From assembly GCA_958295665.1 (NCBI GenBank), contig OY282558.1:463648495-463712494 (forward strand): a stretch of 64,000 bases of DNA, written 5' to 3'. The notes beneath the pieces are model-generated. The model was given only the letters and a program-made list of their open reading frames with translations. It had not been told where the DNA came from and ran no database searches. Source of the stretch: Tipula vernalis (Eukaryota > Arthropoda > Insecta > Diptera > Tipulidae). The position numbers and the translations under genes are program-made. Below are positions 1 through 13,066 of this stretch, piece by piece (position 1 is the first letter of the stretch; every line of letters starts with the position of its first letter).

Positions 1-1620
1 GCAAAAGGTAGTAAATGATTTAATACAAAAACTTAAAATGTTGAATCTGAGAGTGAATCCCAATAAGTGTGCTTATATGAGCTTCAGAACAAAGGTTGCA
101 AATGTTAATATAAGCGTTGATAGTCACAGAATTGAACAAGTAAATACGTACAGGTATTTGGGTATTTGGATTGATAGACGAATGAATTTTGGAAAGCACA
201 AGAAAATTTTAGCAGATAACTGCAAGGAACGTTTAAATGTGACTAAACGGGTGAGCAAACCTAAATGGGGCGCTCATCCGAGTGTGACTGATATGTTAAG
301 GAAGGCCCTTATATCCTCCAAAATTGAATATGGTATTAGTGTGTATGGGAATGGTTCGAAAGGGGCTTTTTTAGCCAATTAATGAAAGTAGAAAATGCAT
401 GTGCAAGAGTTGTATTGGTGGCGATTAACTCAACCCCAATACACACTCTGTGGTCTGAAATAGGTGATTCACCTCTTGATTACAAGAGAGAGTGGATCAC
501 AGTGAGAGAGTCAGTGAGAATGATAACTAAGAAAAATCAGTTTTGGAATGAAATGATAGTAAGATTACAAATTAGGGTGGTGCACAAACCGACATATAGA
601 ACTAACATTGCGCTTGAAAATTTGAACATGTTTCTATGAGTATAGGCAATACTGGTCCGCAACCCGTTCCTAATAATCTTACTGTATGCTTGAATATGGA
701 GGAATATAATAAGGGAATGAATGAAGTTATCGCCAAAATTATATTTGGGAAAATCAGTCAGCGATATGTGCAAGATGATATCGTTTATACAGATGCTAGT
801 GTGAATGAGAATGGAGTGGGTGTTGGTATTTTTATGCCTAGTGAGAATGTTGAAAAGTATTTTAAAGTGGACAAAAGCATCTGTATAATGAACGCTGAAC
901 TGATTGGAATGTTTGAAGGAATTAAACTGGCTGTGAGTGAAGGGGAAAGGAAAGTAGTAATATTTTCCGATTCCTAGAGTGGTTTATGTTTGCTAAAATG
1001 TGGAGGTGGAAGGGAAGACAATGTGTATGTTGATTTGTCAACGTAATGTGACCATACAATGGATCCCATCACATAGACAGATCGAAGGGAATGAAAGAGC
1101 CGATATGTTAGCAAAAAATGGTACATTGAATGACGTGGTTCAGCGGTACGGAAGAAAGGATACAAGACACGTACTTCGAATGCTTTAGATGAATCTGTGG
1201 AACCTGGAAGGAATGCTTGTGGAAACGTCATTTGAGTTAGGACAAAGATTGTGAGTTGTGTGGAAGTGTGGAGGATGTTGAACATCTCATATTGGCTTGT
1301 CCTAAATACAACCAATACAGGTCTAAGTTCAACATCCTTCGGAATGCAAGAAACCAAAGTGATTTAATGGATGAGGGCAATTTGGTTTATAAGGAAATGT
1401 ATGAATTTTTAAGGATGAGTGGGATAACAAGTTAATACGAAATAAATACTAGCCGACAAAATATGTGTAGGGAGTATTCTGGATCCATTTAAATGTTAAA
1501 AATTGTTTGTTTAAAAATGAATTATGAATTACAAATATGTAAATAGAAATTGTACAAATTTGGATTTTTGGCAATATGGCTCTAATTTATGTAGGAGCCA
1601 GGCCTAATAAAAAAAAAACA
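1..1620 (+). mobile_element. 3' portion of an I-like (RNase H-bearing) non-LTR retrotransposon
   Basis: This is a decayed LINE whose 5' part lies outside the window. In order it shows the C-terminal end of reverse transcriptase, an RNase H domain, a C-terminal Cys/His motif, a 3' UTR from about 1436, and a poly(A) tail at about 1609-1619. RNase H after RT is known from I, LOA and some R1-group elements, so 'I-like' is the safest label. Several frameshifts and an in-frame stop mean it cannot be active. Immediately after the tail begins an antisense RT fragment of a different non-LTR family, suggesting this element inserted into an older one. Confidence 0.85.
38..1435 (+). pseudogene. RT C-terminus + RNase H + zinc-knuckle pseudogene
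   Basis: The reading frame is split. 38-382 holds the RT thumb-like region with YRYLGIWIDRRMNF. 382-639 continues with STPIHTLWSEIGDSPL, typical of the segment after RT in I/R1/LOA-type elements. 636-977 holds RNase H with YTDAS (first Asp), NAEL (Glu) and FSDS (second Asp), and is cut by a TAG just after FSDS. 1000-1188 holds IQWIPSHRQIEGNERADMLA, with the RNase H His and last Asp. From about 1246 the reading DCELCG...EHLILAC gives a CxxC-H-C motif, and the frame then runs to a stop at 1433-1435. At least three frameshifts separate these parts. Catalytic residues of RNase H are still visible; the RT active-site region lies upstream of the window. Confidence 0.85.
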
Positions 1621-2095
1621 AAATCGTCATAAAATTTAGGATAGCATCCTCTGTACTAACTCCTTCAAGATATCCAAATTGCTGATTACTAATAAATTTA
1701 GTTTTAGTTAAAAATGAAATTTTCCGAGAATTAATAGCTTCTCTAAAATTTTAGAGAATACAGGCAACAGAGGAATAGGTCTGTAATTAGATAGATCAAG
1801 TGGGTTTCCACTTTTAAAGAAAGGAATTACATTAGCTTTTTTAAAGGCAGACGAAACACACCAGAACTAAGACTAAGGTTAAAAATATCTGCTAGAGTAT
1901 TTAAAATAAATGGAGCAATGTTTTTAACTAAGGTATTGGATATGGCATCATAGCCTGAAGACCCAGAATTTTCTAGTCCTAAAAAGATGCTTGGGATTTC
2001 GTCAGGAAGAATGGAAGAGAAGCAACAGTTAGCTGACTCGCTAGAATTAGAATACATTAAATTATTAACAACAATAGGCCTGTTCAATATGGTTA
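1621..2095 (-). pseudogene. Jockey/CR1-like reverse transcriptase fragment (N-terminal RT)
   Basis: Read on the minus strand, 2087 to 1827 encodes a segment containing SSGYDAISNTLVKNIAPFIL and LADIFNLSLSSGVF, the region just before the RT fingers in Jockey/CR1-group elements. After a frameshift near 1830 it continues as PFFKSG and then SNYRPIPLLPVFSKILEK. After another shift it reads FISNQQFGYLEGVSTEDAIL. These are classic RT motif 1-2 sequences. The fragment stops exactly where the poly(A) tail of the I-like element ends, so its remaining RT part is either deleted or lies beyond the left edge of the window. Confidence 0.85.
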
Positions 2096-4615
2096 ATTAT
2101 TTTAAAATTACTAAAATGTAATGTAATCCATTAGGATAAATTAGACAGGCAATATTATGTTTTTGCAGCGAGAGAAATCTAAGTTTTTCAATTTAAGCTT
2201 TTTAATAATGTTTGAAATTGAAATATTTGTGCTCTTAAGAAATAAATATATGAATACAAAATGTATTTGCGTTTAGCGATTGGTTTTTTAACGATAACTC
2301 CCTAAATTTTAAAATCGCTCCAAAAATCATTTTGCAGGGAAATTCGAGGGCTACAAGCACTGTAAGTTTCCAGAATGTTGTTTTTTAAATTTTTTAATTT
2401 AAAGGGCTTGGGAAGGTGGTCCTCGCCCTCAAATGCGAAATCTACATTTTTGTACGTTGCTTAGTTTTTGAGTTATTTATTGCAAGAATTTTTTTTGGTT
2501 TTTTAAAAATTTCAAAAATCATTTGTAAATTGAATCAAACTTTTTTTCAAACCTAGGCATTCTAAACCGTTCCAATTTCTAGAACATATTTTTAGTACCT
2601 AAATAAAGTATATTGTAAATAGATTACATTTAATTTCAATTCTTGCGGTCCAATGGTTTGCATTTTAATGCTGATTTTTCTCCGAAAAAAACGGGACAAC
2701 CATTTCATTTTCATCATAACTCCGTAAGTTTTTGTCAACGACTTTTACTAAAACTCATTTTAAAGATCTTTTCAAGTACTTTAAAAAAAGGTCTGACAAG
2801 TGACAGTCACCTTCAAGTAGCCACAACTCTGTTTCTATTGCATCTACAGAAATAAAAAAAATAAAAAAACGATTTGTTGTTATAAACTTTATTTTTGCTC
2901 CTAATGATTTTTTGATCAAACGTAAGGTTTTCGAGTTATTCGTGAAAAGTCGTTCTAAATCATGAATTTAATAAATAAAAAATCAACATTTTCAACCGCG
3001 AGCAACTCAAAAATATTGATTTATCGAAAAAACTTCATAGAACATTTTTTGCTAAGAAGTTATCGCTCTATTGATTTCTGCGGTTATTTAAGGGTAAAAG
3101 CACACACCAGCACTATACAACTTTGTTCGTTGAGCCATTCCCTACCAACTGTCCAAATTTCACGACAATCTTTTTTGTCCGAAAGAATTCTGAGCGAAAA
3201 ACCGTTAAACAATGGACTGTTTTTATGAAAATTGTTATTTACAAGTATATACATACATAATTTCAATTAGAGTTAGAAACACATTTATAAATTTAAATTT
3301 TAACGAAACTTTTTTTCTTTCTATCACTAAATTTTATATTATAGATCTATATGTAGATATGAATGTTCGTTCGTTCAAAAATTGTTCAGATCTATCACTA
3401 TGTTCTAACTTTCGCAGAACGACCGAATTTTATTCACATTTAAAGTTTTTTACTCCCTCAACAAAAAAAAAAATTTATTTAATTTTAGGTATATTAAAAT
3501 ATAATAATTTATTGATAAAAGTTCTGCAATTCAGTTTCGATCTACTAACATGTGAAAAATAAATTTCTAACTTAATGTTTGAAGTAGAACCCGCATGTAT
3601 GCGTTAATTACAGAGGCAGATTTTTCAAAATTTAACAATTTCTTAGAAAACTATGGAAAACGGAATTGCAGTTGTAAATTAGGCTTTCTAAGTATGTTTG
3701 AGAGAGTTATGAGGTCTGGCAACAAATTTTCTAAAATTACCAATGTTATGTAAACTTGCATATGGAGGTCCTACTTCACCATATTAATTACCCTGAATCA
3801 CAGAGATTTTCTCAAATTGTGCTGAATGAGAATAACCATGCATTTCTCAAAGTGTTTACTATTTTAGGAAAATAAGGATGAGCTCTGGCGAAATTTTCAA
3901 AAATTTGATTCATAGAAAACTATGGATTGGAAGTGTTGGCACGCTATGCCATATATCACGAATTTCAGAGATTTTTCGATACTGCCATTACACAGGGTGT
4001 ACATAGGATAAATTACGCTTTTTTTTAAGTGTTTGTGTTATTTAATAAATTGGGTCTTGTTTAGATATTTTCAAAAATTATCTTTTAATGTTCCATAAGT
4101 TGCCTTCCATGAAGTAGGTAGTTTTTGAAAACTTGTCGCCAGAACCTAACCCTGTGGATTTTGATAATACAAATTTGGGATGCCTTCTATATACTATACA
4201 GCCACAAAACAGGAAAACCTCTGAGATTCATGTTAATCGTAAAGGTGGAAATGCTGCAATTCCATCAATAGTATTCTATGAAATTGAAAATTTAAAAATT
4301 TCCCAACAAAGCCCAATTCCATTATTTTCATTTATAAAGTAAAGTTTGGCAATTGTGAACGTTTTCGACCTTTAGATTTTTGGAAATTTATTCCTTTTAT
4401 GGATCCTGAGTCCAAAAAAAGAGAGAGTCCTGAGTCCATATTCTAACTTTAATAATAATTATATTAATACTAAAATAATTATAATAAAACAAATAAATGA
4501 AAAAACTAAAATGTAAGATTTAACCGCATATTAAACATTGTCTATGATGATTTTCATTCAAAAACTTTTCGTGTGAGCTTAAAATAAAATAAGAATTCAC
4601 TGTCTATCAATAATG
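2096..4615. other. Non-coding stretch, no gene seen
   Basis: No coding region is supported. Between about 2270 and 3230 variants of 'gagttatt' and its complement recur (near 2293, 2464, 2716, 2929), suggesting an old interspersed repeat. A loose repeat of 'agaaaactatgga' occurs near 3643 and 3913. The short ORFs show no recognisable motif. Confidence 0.5.
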
Positions 4616-4622
4616 ACTTAAT

Positions 4623-4712
4623 GTTGACTCTATTTTTGTAGATTTGACAAAAGCATTCGACATAGTAAATCATAATGCCGAAATAAAAAACCTTTCCTTT
4701 GCTGGTTCGTAG
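4623..4712 (+). pseudogene. Short RT motif fragment of a non-LTR element
   Basis: A 29-codon reading frame gives FVDLTKAFDIVNH, the RT active-site block (motif A) with its catalytic Asp, followed by a partial KNLSFAG, the usual downstream KLxxxG region. It ends at TAG 4710-4712. No other RT motif is visible on either side, so this is a very short relic of a Jockey/CR1-type element. Confidence 0.7.
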
Positions 4713-6485
4713 TGGGTTAGTAAGTTAATTGTGCATTCCAATTCCATTTACAATTTTTTTATTGAAAATAAAAACTATTTTAAAACCGAAAATTACAATT
4801 CAGTGATTTATTATATTCCTACTGAAGATTCGTTATACAAGTATACATATATGCATTAAGCCACTTCTTGCCTTATTTTACAAAATATACAAACTTACAA
4901 ACTTTTCGAAAATATTTCTATTTATAGTATATACAGTTTTTAGTGTATAATAGGTACATCGTACTTTTATATTGCGCAATTCATTTTCAGGTATTTGTTT
5001 CGATTTCACTGGAGATTTTGCCTCTATTGTCTGTTGTACAAGAAGATAGTTAAATAAAGTCGATACTAAAAAGTTTAAATAAAATTTATTTTTGTTTTTT
5101 AATAGAACTCTTGTTCGATTTATTTTAATTTTGCTATAGTTGGAAATAAAAGTTTTTTCTTCAAAAGTTTGCCGTATTGTTTCGCGTAGCAGTTTATAGA
5201 TACCGTCACGATTTTAATTTTGTGACATTTTAATATAAATGTACTTTAAAAGTCTTTTGAAACCAATTGGTCTAGGAAACTCAAAATCAATGTAAACTGT
5301 ACTGAACAGTGATTTAATTACCGTGACTGCCTAAGTCATTTAGAATTTTAATGTTTGTTTTAAGAACTTGGTCTCCTAAATTAGAGCACAAAAACAAGAA
5401 AAAAATTATTTTGTTATACAAGAGGTGTTTTTACTTCAGTCTGATAACGATGGGCTAATCAAACAGAAAAACAAAACGTGATTATACATTTTCATTTTTA
5501 CCGTACCGACTTTTTATGTCTTATTTAAATTCTTCAGTTCTGGAAATATTTTTTCTGAAAAGTTTGCTTTACCATGCGAAAAGTTTTCAGATTCGAATAA
5601 AAAAATGTTAGAAGTAAAAATTTGAGCGAAAACTAATAATCTGCAATGGGTTGGTATCGTTATCCAAAATGAAAAAATTCCAAAAAAAAACAAAAAATCC
5701 TAAAACATCAAGTTTTTTATATAACAAATTCGTGAAATACTATTTTAATTCGTTTTATAACTTAGAGGATGGGGCTGCCGCCCCCCTGCTTTGACGATTT
5801 TTTGAAATTCTAATATTCATAGAGATTGGAGCATTTTGAAAAATGTTTGTTTTTTAATAATTATTTACTTACTAAAATAGAGAACTTCCCAAAGCCGCTT
5901 AGCATTGGACCCTTTGCGCAAGGATGGCCAGAAAACGTCAGAAAAATTTCAGAAATATTTACGTTTGTATTTCACATACTAAAATAAAAAACTCCCCAAA
6001 GCCGCTTAGCATTGATCCTTTCAGCGCAAGGATGACATGAAATTATGTAGATTTCTTTTGTTTTCATGTTGTAGTTAACAAAAATTTAAATTGGTCTTCC
6101 CTTTCGATGGGGCAGTTCCTTTGTATTTTTTGGTATTTACTTTTGGGATTTTTTTCTTTTCGGGAATATGATGGTATCTGCAATATTTATTTATTTTGAT
6201 TTTAAGGACTGCAAACTCAGAAATTTTGCAATGCAAAATCATTAATTTTATTTAGTACTTCATATTACAGGTCAAAATAGGATTTTTCTAAAAAATGTTT
6301 AATCCTACCAATCAGATTAGAACAAGAACTGAAGGTCCGAAACCGGTCTTAATTTTTAAAAATAATAAAAAATTGTATATCACAAACAGAAAGTTGTTAA
6401 TTATTTTAATTAATTAATGTTTATGTAAATTCATTTATTTATGTGTTTTCATATAATAAAATCGGTGATATAAGCCACAGTTAAA
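4713..6485. other. Non-coding stretch with a short tandem duplication
   Basis: No gene is seen. It includes the duplicated block at 5876-6040, listed separately. The rest is AT-rich sequence without a recognisable motif. Confidence 0.5.
5876..6040. repeat. Imperfect ~105 bp tandem duplication
   Basis: Two copies of a block containing 'ccaaagccgcttagcattg' lie at about 5888 and 5996, each followed by a 'gcgcaaggatg' segment. The surrounding words 'actaaaata' also repeat. The unit is non-coding. Confidence 0.7.
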
Positions 6486-8815
6486 AGTCTTTTATTTTAT
6501 TTTATTTTTTGTTTTATTTTTATTCATCCAACCATTAATTATATAACATTAAATTACAAAAAGATCAGTACACTATTTTTAAAAACTAAAATATATTATA
6601 CAATACTAAAGTAATAATTAATTTAATATATAAAAGTCAGAAATTATTGACAAAATAACTTAAAAAGTACTAATAATGTTAAATTAAAATGGATGAAGTT
6701 AGGTAGCTTCCGTGATCATAAACGATCAGTATTGGAAACTCCCTATCATAAGCTTAGATAATGGTTAATGTTTGTTGTTGGGTACAACAAATAAAAGAAG
6801 AGAAAAATAAAAAATAAATTTACAAAATAGGTAGCAAATTCAATTTATCGTCATTCATCAAACTAAAACGGTAAACAAAGATTCAATGTCAGTAATATTA
6901 AAGAACCCATTTCATTTAAAAATTTGGACGTAACAGTAATTTCTTTGATGTTTAGAGGCAACTTATTAAAAATGACTGGTGCTGCAGATATAAAAAATTA
7001 TCTGAAATGTTCTTTCTTGAGAATGGGATATTCACAATTATTCAAAGTCCTTAAGTTATATCTCGTAATTTTTACTCTACGATTACCACTACGAAGAAAG
7101 AACATTTTCAATACCTTAAAAATATACAAATATCTTAATGGTAAAATCTTTAGTGATTTAAATAAAGGCAAAGCAGATGTTAAACGCGGTTTCTTTAAAA
7201 TTATGCGAATGGATGCGTTTTGCCAACTAGCAGCGGTTGAAGAGATGTCGAATAAACACCACCCCAAATAATTATAGCATATTGTAGCTTGGACTGAATT
7301 AGGCTGTAATAAAATTGTAGTATAACTGACACGGAACAAAGCATGCGAAGAACATATAATTTTCTATTACAAGAGTAAATGTAATGTTGAAGATTTTCAA
7401 TATGTTTTTTAAAACCAAGTCTTGTGTCTAAGGTAACTCCTAAATATTTAAAGTTTTCGATTATTTCAATGTTGCTACATTCATTAGAGCAACTGGATAA
7501 TTCAGCTGAGACATTGTTAGTTTTATAGTTCATACATTTAGTAGAATGGTAAATAATTTCAAAATTTATCTCTATAGGACCATATTATTTAAAATCATTA
7601 CTTTTGATTTTGTGCTTAGAACCATAAAATGCAAATCCAACCATTTTCTTAAAATTAAAAGGTCGTAATTGATTTGATGCTGGTTTGATGCTCCTCTATA
7701 AGTAAGTGCAATGTCATCGGCAAAACCAATCATATATCCTTTCAAGTCTAAAAAAATAAGGAATTAATGTACACTAAAAATAATATGGGGCCAATAACTG
7801 AACCCTGAGGAACGCCGCAGTGGATCATTCTAAAACTGCTATATTTTCCGCAAATGTTTACAGTATGCTTTCTGTTCATAAGATAAGACCGGAACCAATC
7901 ATTAGCTCGAATACCAGCACAATTTAACTTATACAATAAAAGCTCATGATCAACCGTGTCGAAAGCTTTTGACAAATCAATGAAGTTAGCCGCCGAACTA
8001 AGGTTATCATTTAGTGAATCAATTGTAGTACTCAGAAAATCATTTAAGGTAGTTTCAGTGCTACGTCCTTCTCTATATTCATATTGTTTATTTGAGAAAA
8101 ATGATCTCTCGTTTAGAAAAAGTAGTAGTCTTGTTTTAATACATTTTTCAAATATTTTTGAAAAAACTGAGAGTAATGATATGGGCCTATAATCGGTTAA
8201 CTCTGATTTATTACTACTTTTGAACAACGGTACCACTGAAGCAATTTTTAAACAATCTGGAAAAATACTACGACAAGACTGAGATTGAAGATATGGGCCA
8301 ACATATAAGCAATAGATGGTGCAATTTGTTTGATTAAAGAATTACTTAAATTATCAATGCCAGATGATTTGAAATTATCCCAACTATTGATATAATTCAA
8401 AATTTCAGACGGGGATATTGGTGAAAAGAAAAATGTCTTAGACTCAAAATTATGTTTTAGCAAGTTACCATCTCTGTTGGGTACATATGATGTACTAGAG
8501 ATTTTTGCTTTGAGGTTGATGGAAACATCAACAAAATATTCATTAAAAGCGTTTGCTATGTCAAGTGATTCAGTTAGTACAACACCATTGGTATTTAATA
8601 TTTCAGAAATTGATTGAAATGATTTCTGCTTACCAACAATTTCATCCAATAAACGCCATTGACTTTTTAAATCTTTTTTAGAATGCTGAAATTTATTTTG
8701 ATAGTATTGTTATTCTGTAGTTGCTATATCCAACTTAATTTCCCTCTGAAGGAATTTTACTCTATTCTGAAAAACCTCTTAAAGATGGAACCTATCTTTA
8801 AAATAATTAAGGTTT
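6486..8815 (-). mobile_element. 5'-truncated Jockey/CR1-like non-LTR retrotransposon
   Basis: This minus-strand copy runs from about 8815 (5' truncation, before RT) to an A-rich tail seen as the TTTTA-repeat at about 6486-6527 on the plus strand. It carries the region before RT, an almost complete RT with recognisable motifs, the C-terminal segment, and a 3' UTR of about 340 bp after the stop at 6863. The endonuclease and ORF1 are missing, the usual result of incomplete reverse transcription. It is the best-preserved RT in the window but has several stops and frameshifts. Confidence 0.9.
6863..8814 (-). pseudogene. Reverse transcriptase pseudogene of the 6.5-8.8 kb element
   Basis: Read from 8814 down, an upstream segment (YFKDRF...QREIKLDIATTE, with two stops) leads into 8649-8248, containing SGIDNLSNSLIKQIAPSIAY. 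Next, 8236-7748 carries MVPLFKSSNKSELTDYRPIS, SVFSKIFEK, FIDLSKAFDTVDHELL (catalytic Asp) and GVPQGSVIGPILFLVYIN. After a shift the segment near 7735-7600 has GFADDIALTY, keeping the catalytic FADD box. 7533-7201 has ENFKYLGVTLDTRLGFKKHI, and the tail from 7240 reads RIILKKPR, LKILPLRYLYIFKVL and APVIFNKLPLNI. It stops at 6863-6865. All RT catalytic aspartates are intact, but frameshifts near 8240, 7740, 7560 and 7230 and an in-frame stop at the KKEHFR segment inactivate it. Confidence 0.9.
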
Positions 8816-8819
8816 TATG

Positions 8820-11800
8820 TTAGGTTCGTCACTTTCAGTTGAATTTATTTCTAGTTTACGGTTTGATTATTGTTTTCAACATATACAATACAATCTTATG
8901 AACGATATAATTAGCCCAAATTGGTTTTATTTAAACTATGTTAACCGGCAAATTTCGCAAAAAATTGAAAGCATCAATTTAGTCCCACCTTTTCTATGTC
9001 ATCTCTTTTTCACCAATCAAACACAATTGGTATTCGAACTCAGTTTTTTTTTCTTACATTGGGGAAATCATTTTTAAAACGAACGCCACTACTATTATGA
9101 ATTTTCTTATAAATTTTCTCCATTTCCGAAAACGGAGAACATCAAAATGTTATGTTTTTACAATATTTTCCCCAGCAATAATAAAATTTATTTGCTGTCA
9201 CACTGCGTACACCAGTCGGTTTGGAATCGTACAACAATGTGTATTAGCTTGGAATTTATGTATATGAACGTCTTTACAAAAAACTACTCAATATTTGAAT
9301 GATGAATTATTGTGAAAGACTTTTTTGGTTTGGATAATTTTTGAGTGATTCTTGAAGTGAAATTAAAAATTTACTCAACGATACAAACTAGCAAGGTAAT
9401 TGTTTAATTAATAGTGAATTTTGGATATTTGAGTGAATAAAATGTTTTTATTAGTTATTAATAAATAATATCAACAATTTTTCCTTAATAATATCAATGT
9501 ACGCTCTTCGTTAAAGTCGATTTTAGTTAAATTATGAGCAATGCGCTGAGGGCTTCAGAAGTATGTTTGGGAATATTTTTGTTTAAATTTGTGTTCCAAG
9601 TGAACTTCATTATGCATTTATTTAATAATTCGAGTAAAAATGCATGGATCATTTTCCATTGTCGCTAATGCGTTTTGATATTGTTTAAGTTGTAACTTAA
9701 TTTCGGTTAGAGAAAATAATGTGCTCACTAAATAAGTTAATAATTAGTTTTCTTTAAATACAGTTACAGTTTTAGAACTAGTCGAGTTTCAAATTGTATA
9801 GTTCGTATAGTAATAGTTTAAGATGAATTGTAATTTGTATGTACTCTTCTGCCTCTAAAAACATCTAAGCTTAATAAACTTGTGGATTTATGATCTTCAA
9901 GTGTAGTACTGTTTGATACACTTCATGTCTAGAATTGTGCGAGAGCTCTCAGGGTAACATCTGGTAGTTCTGAGTTGTTGTTATTGTAATTTTTGTATTC
10001 TACATAAAACAAAAAGAGATTTCTGTTACCTATCGCAAAATCGGTTTTTGAGATTAAATGAAATCATGCCCAAATTGTACGAAACTTTTTTCAAATTAAT
10101 AATTTTATTATTTTTAAATTTTACAGAAAATTACTGGAAATAAAAATATATACAACTTCCTTTCGTATGCATGAGATGCCACTGAATTGTTTTTTTATTT
10201 TTCAAATGTTTATTCTCTGTTTTTCTCTACTCTTTGGACACCAATACAATTTACCAATACTACTGTCTTCCGGTAATTCTCAATTCAATCCTCATTTTGC
10301 GACCAAAATCGCTGTACTGATGAATATCAATTAAGATTAAAAAAGGAAAAATATAATTTATTGGTTTGATAAATTTTACTATATCGTAGCGTAAGCCTGT
10401 TAAATGAACATAAACCTATAACCGAACATGAACCTATATCACTTTAATGTTCCGCACATTTCTATCAATGGATTTTAAAGTAGCTAATTATGTATTCAAA
10501 TCTCATTCCACGTAATAAATGAAAAAAAGTAAACTTTGTCATAATCCAGACAACGACTGATGAAAATTGTCCTTTTTTTAACATGCCTCCCACATATAAA
10601 TTGTTCTTTTCTATTACATCTTCCCCAATTTTATTAATCTTACATGAATGTATTAATAATAATATTTTCATGGGTAAAATAAAAAAAGGAGAGATAAACT
10701 TTTAAAATTTTTCATTCAGAATATTATGATTATGTTGTGAAAGGTATAGGAGGGGTATATACAAGAATATACATATACGTTTCACAGAAGAATGCTCTGA
10801 CAGAACAAAAATGTTTGGGAGATGATAACAAATAAAATTTTATATTTATAAAAATTTATTTCATAAAAGATAAAAAATCATTAAATTAAATAAAAATATT
10901 TGTATGGTTTAAGGTAATATTTATGCAATCATTTAAAAATATTTTCTGGTAGGTATACCATTTTAACGGTGTTGCTTCAGATTGTTGTTGTTGATGTTGT
11001 TTGAGTAAATTTAATGTATTGAAACTGGAATTTTTCAGGTCACATTCAGGCGTTCGGAAATTAGTTAAAATTATTCTGCCGCCATAGCTTAATTAAAACT
11101 ATTCAACTATAATTTATAAATTTTTTATCAAACAAAACTTTACGTCTGTTACCTATGCTACTTTCCAAATACTGTAGTTTTCATTTAATATTGCATGACC
11201 ATTACAAATTTAGAAAAAATAACAAAAATTTAAAGTTCATAACTAATTTTCATTTTGTACATAGTAAGTAAGCCACAATATGAAACATGGAAAATCATCA
11301 TCCATATTATGGTTTAGCAAAAAAACAAAAAAGGCTGTATATGGAAATATTTTCGTTTTTCCATTAAAAATAAATCGCTTTTTGAATTTTTGAGCTCTGT
11401 GTACAGTAAAATTTTTGTGTTTTTAAATTGCAAACAAACTTTTTTATTTAATTTTTTTTTTATCAAAATAGTTAATAGTGTTGAAACAGAACGAATTTTT
11501 GTGTCATATGATAATAACATTCCTTGCCACCTCACAAAAAAAAATTGTAATTACTATTTCCGTTCAATTAACTTTATATAATGTACGTAACGTAAATGCT
11601 CTACAATAGGCTAAAGTAGAACTAACTATTTTCCAATTTTCTGATGAAGAGACAATTGGTTAAAAACCCACAAAATGGTAACAAAAGTATTTTGAAATGA
11701 GAACGATGGAACACAGAAACGATTTGATGAAGAAAGTTTCCAGGTTTTTATTATGTTACAAGATTTTCATTTTAAAGTGAATCCAGAATTTTCCATTTCA

Positions 11801-13060
11801 ACATTTTTTTTATGTAAGTGTTGCATTTAAGATTTTAATGGGGAAAAAATTATTTGTAAGTGTTTTCACTGTTTGTGAGTTCTACGGTAATTGGAAATTT
11901 CTATGCGAAAATTATCGTTTTCTCGGTTAGTTAAGCATATCTCAGTGATGAAGAGATTTTTGCCAAAATCGTCGAATCGGAAGTAACTGTTTAAAGTCTT
12001 TGTCAAAATTGCAAGCCAATTAATACAAGCGTGTATCAATAACTGAAAATCTATTGGATAAAATGTTTGAATGTATAAAAATATGGTCCGAAATTTGAAA
12101 AGAACTCAATTTCAAATTTGCTGATACGAAAATCTACTGAAAGGGCCAAAGTTATAGAAATCCAGTCAAAAATGATCGGTTTGGCTACTTTATTCTGGCA
12201 ACTTTGTAGCGGCTTTACAAAATCTCAGTTTTTATAAATTCTAGAGAAGGAGAATTTTAATTTTAAAATGAAAATAGCCAAAAATTATAAATTCTGGAAA
12301 AGGGGGAATTTAATTGTTTAATGAAAATTTCAAAAAACAATAAATTCTTGAAAAGGGTGACTTTAATTTAAAAATGAAATTAAATAAAAACCGAGATTAA
12401 AATCGAAATTTTGTAAATTCGAGATTTTGAAAAGCTGGATTTTGATACGGTTACAAAATAGTCAAACATTTTGTTTGTCCAAAGCCACTTTTCTCGATGT
12501 TTTGAAAGTCGCTCAGTACGAAGAAAATCTCACCTGTCTGGACGTTCAGTGGGTATTTAGCCGAGAACCAATACTGGATCAAAATTGCCGCCTGCACTTA
12601 CCCCTCTACGCATGTACAGCATTGCACCACAAGCTACTTCCGTTCGCCTCTTGAAAATCAATAATCTAAACACACATATTCATTTTCGTTTCTCAAACAT
12701 TATAAAAAATACCGATTTATTGACATTTATCTATCTTCCCTGAAATTTGTATCATTATACCGTAGGTATTTATTAAACTTTTTCTCCTGCAGTTATAGTG
12801 AAATAGAAAAAAATAGTAGTAAACAAAATTAACAAGCACATGACCTCTCATACGATAGCAGAGAAAAAAAATATTTGTTTTTCCTTTTTTTTCGTTGTTG
12901 TTGAAAATAAAATAGCTTTCAGCTTCACCCTATTCTACTGTAAACTGTTAAGTGATTAAACGCTGAACCGCATGAATAAAAGGATACCCGTAATGTTGAG
13001 TATACCTAGCACAACGTCAATTATGTGGTTGTTATATTGATAGGTTTTTTTTTCCCCAAT
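8820..13060. other. Non-coding stretch, no gene seen
   Basis: About 4.2 kb of AT-rich DNA without recognisable coding motifs. The only clear structure is a three-copy minisatellite at 12235-12393. ORFs near 8817-9077, 11314-11581 and 12427-12654 have no similarity I recognise. Confidence 0.5.
12235..12393. repeat. Three-copy 53 bp minisatellite
   Basis: Units begin with 'taaattct' at 12235, 12288 and 12341, exactly 53 bp apart. Each continues with a variant of 'ggaaaaggggaatttaatt' and an 'aatgaaa' block. The copies are diverged. Confidence 0.75.
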
Positions 13061-13066
13061 GGATTG

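Noticed and set aside
974..1357. 127-codon minus-strand ORF
   Set aside because: It is the antisense shadow of the RNase H/zinc-motif region of the plus-strand I-like element, where the recognisable motifs lie.
12427..12654. 75-codon ORF in a less AT-rich patch
   Set aside because: No family recognised and no splice or promoter context; too short to support a gene.
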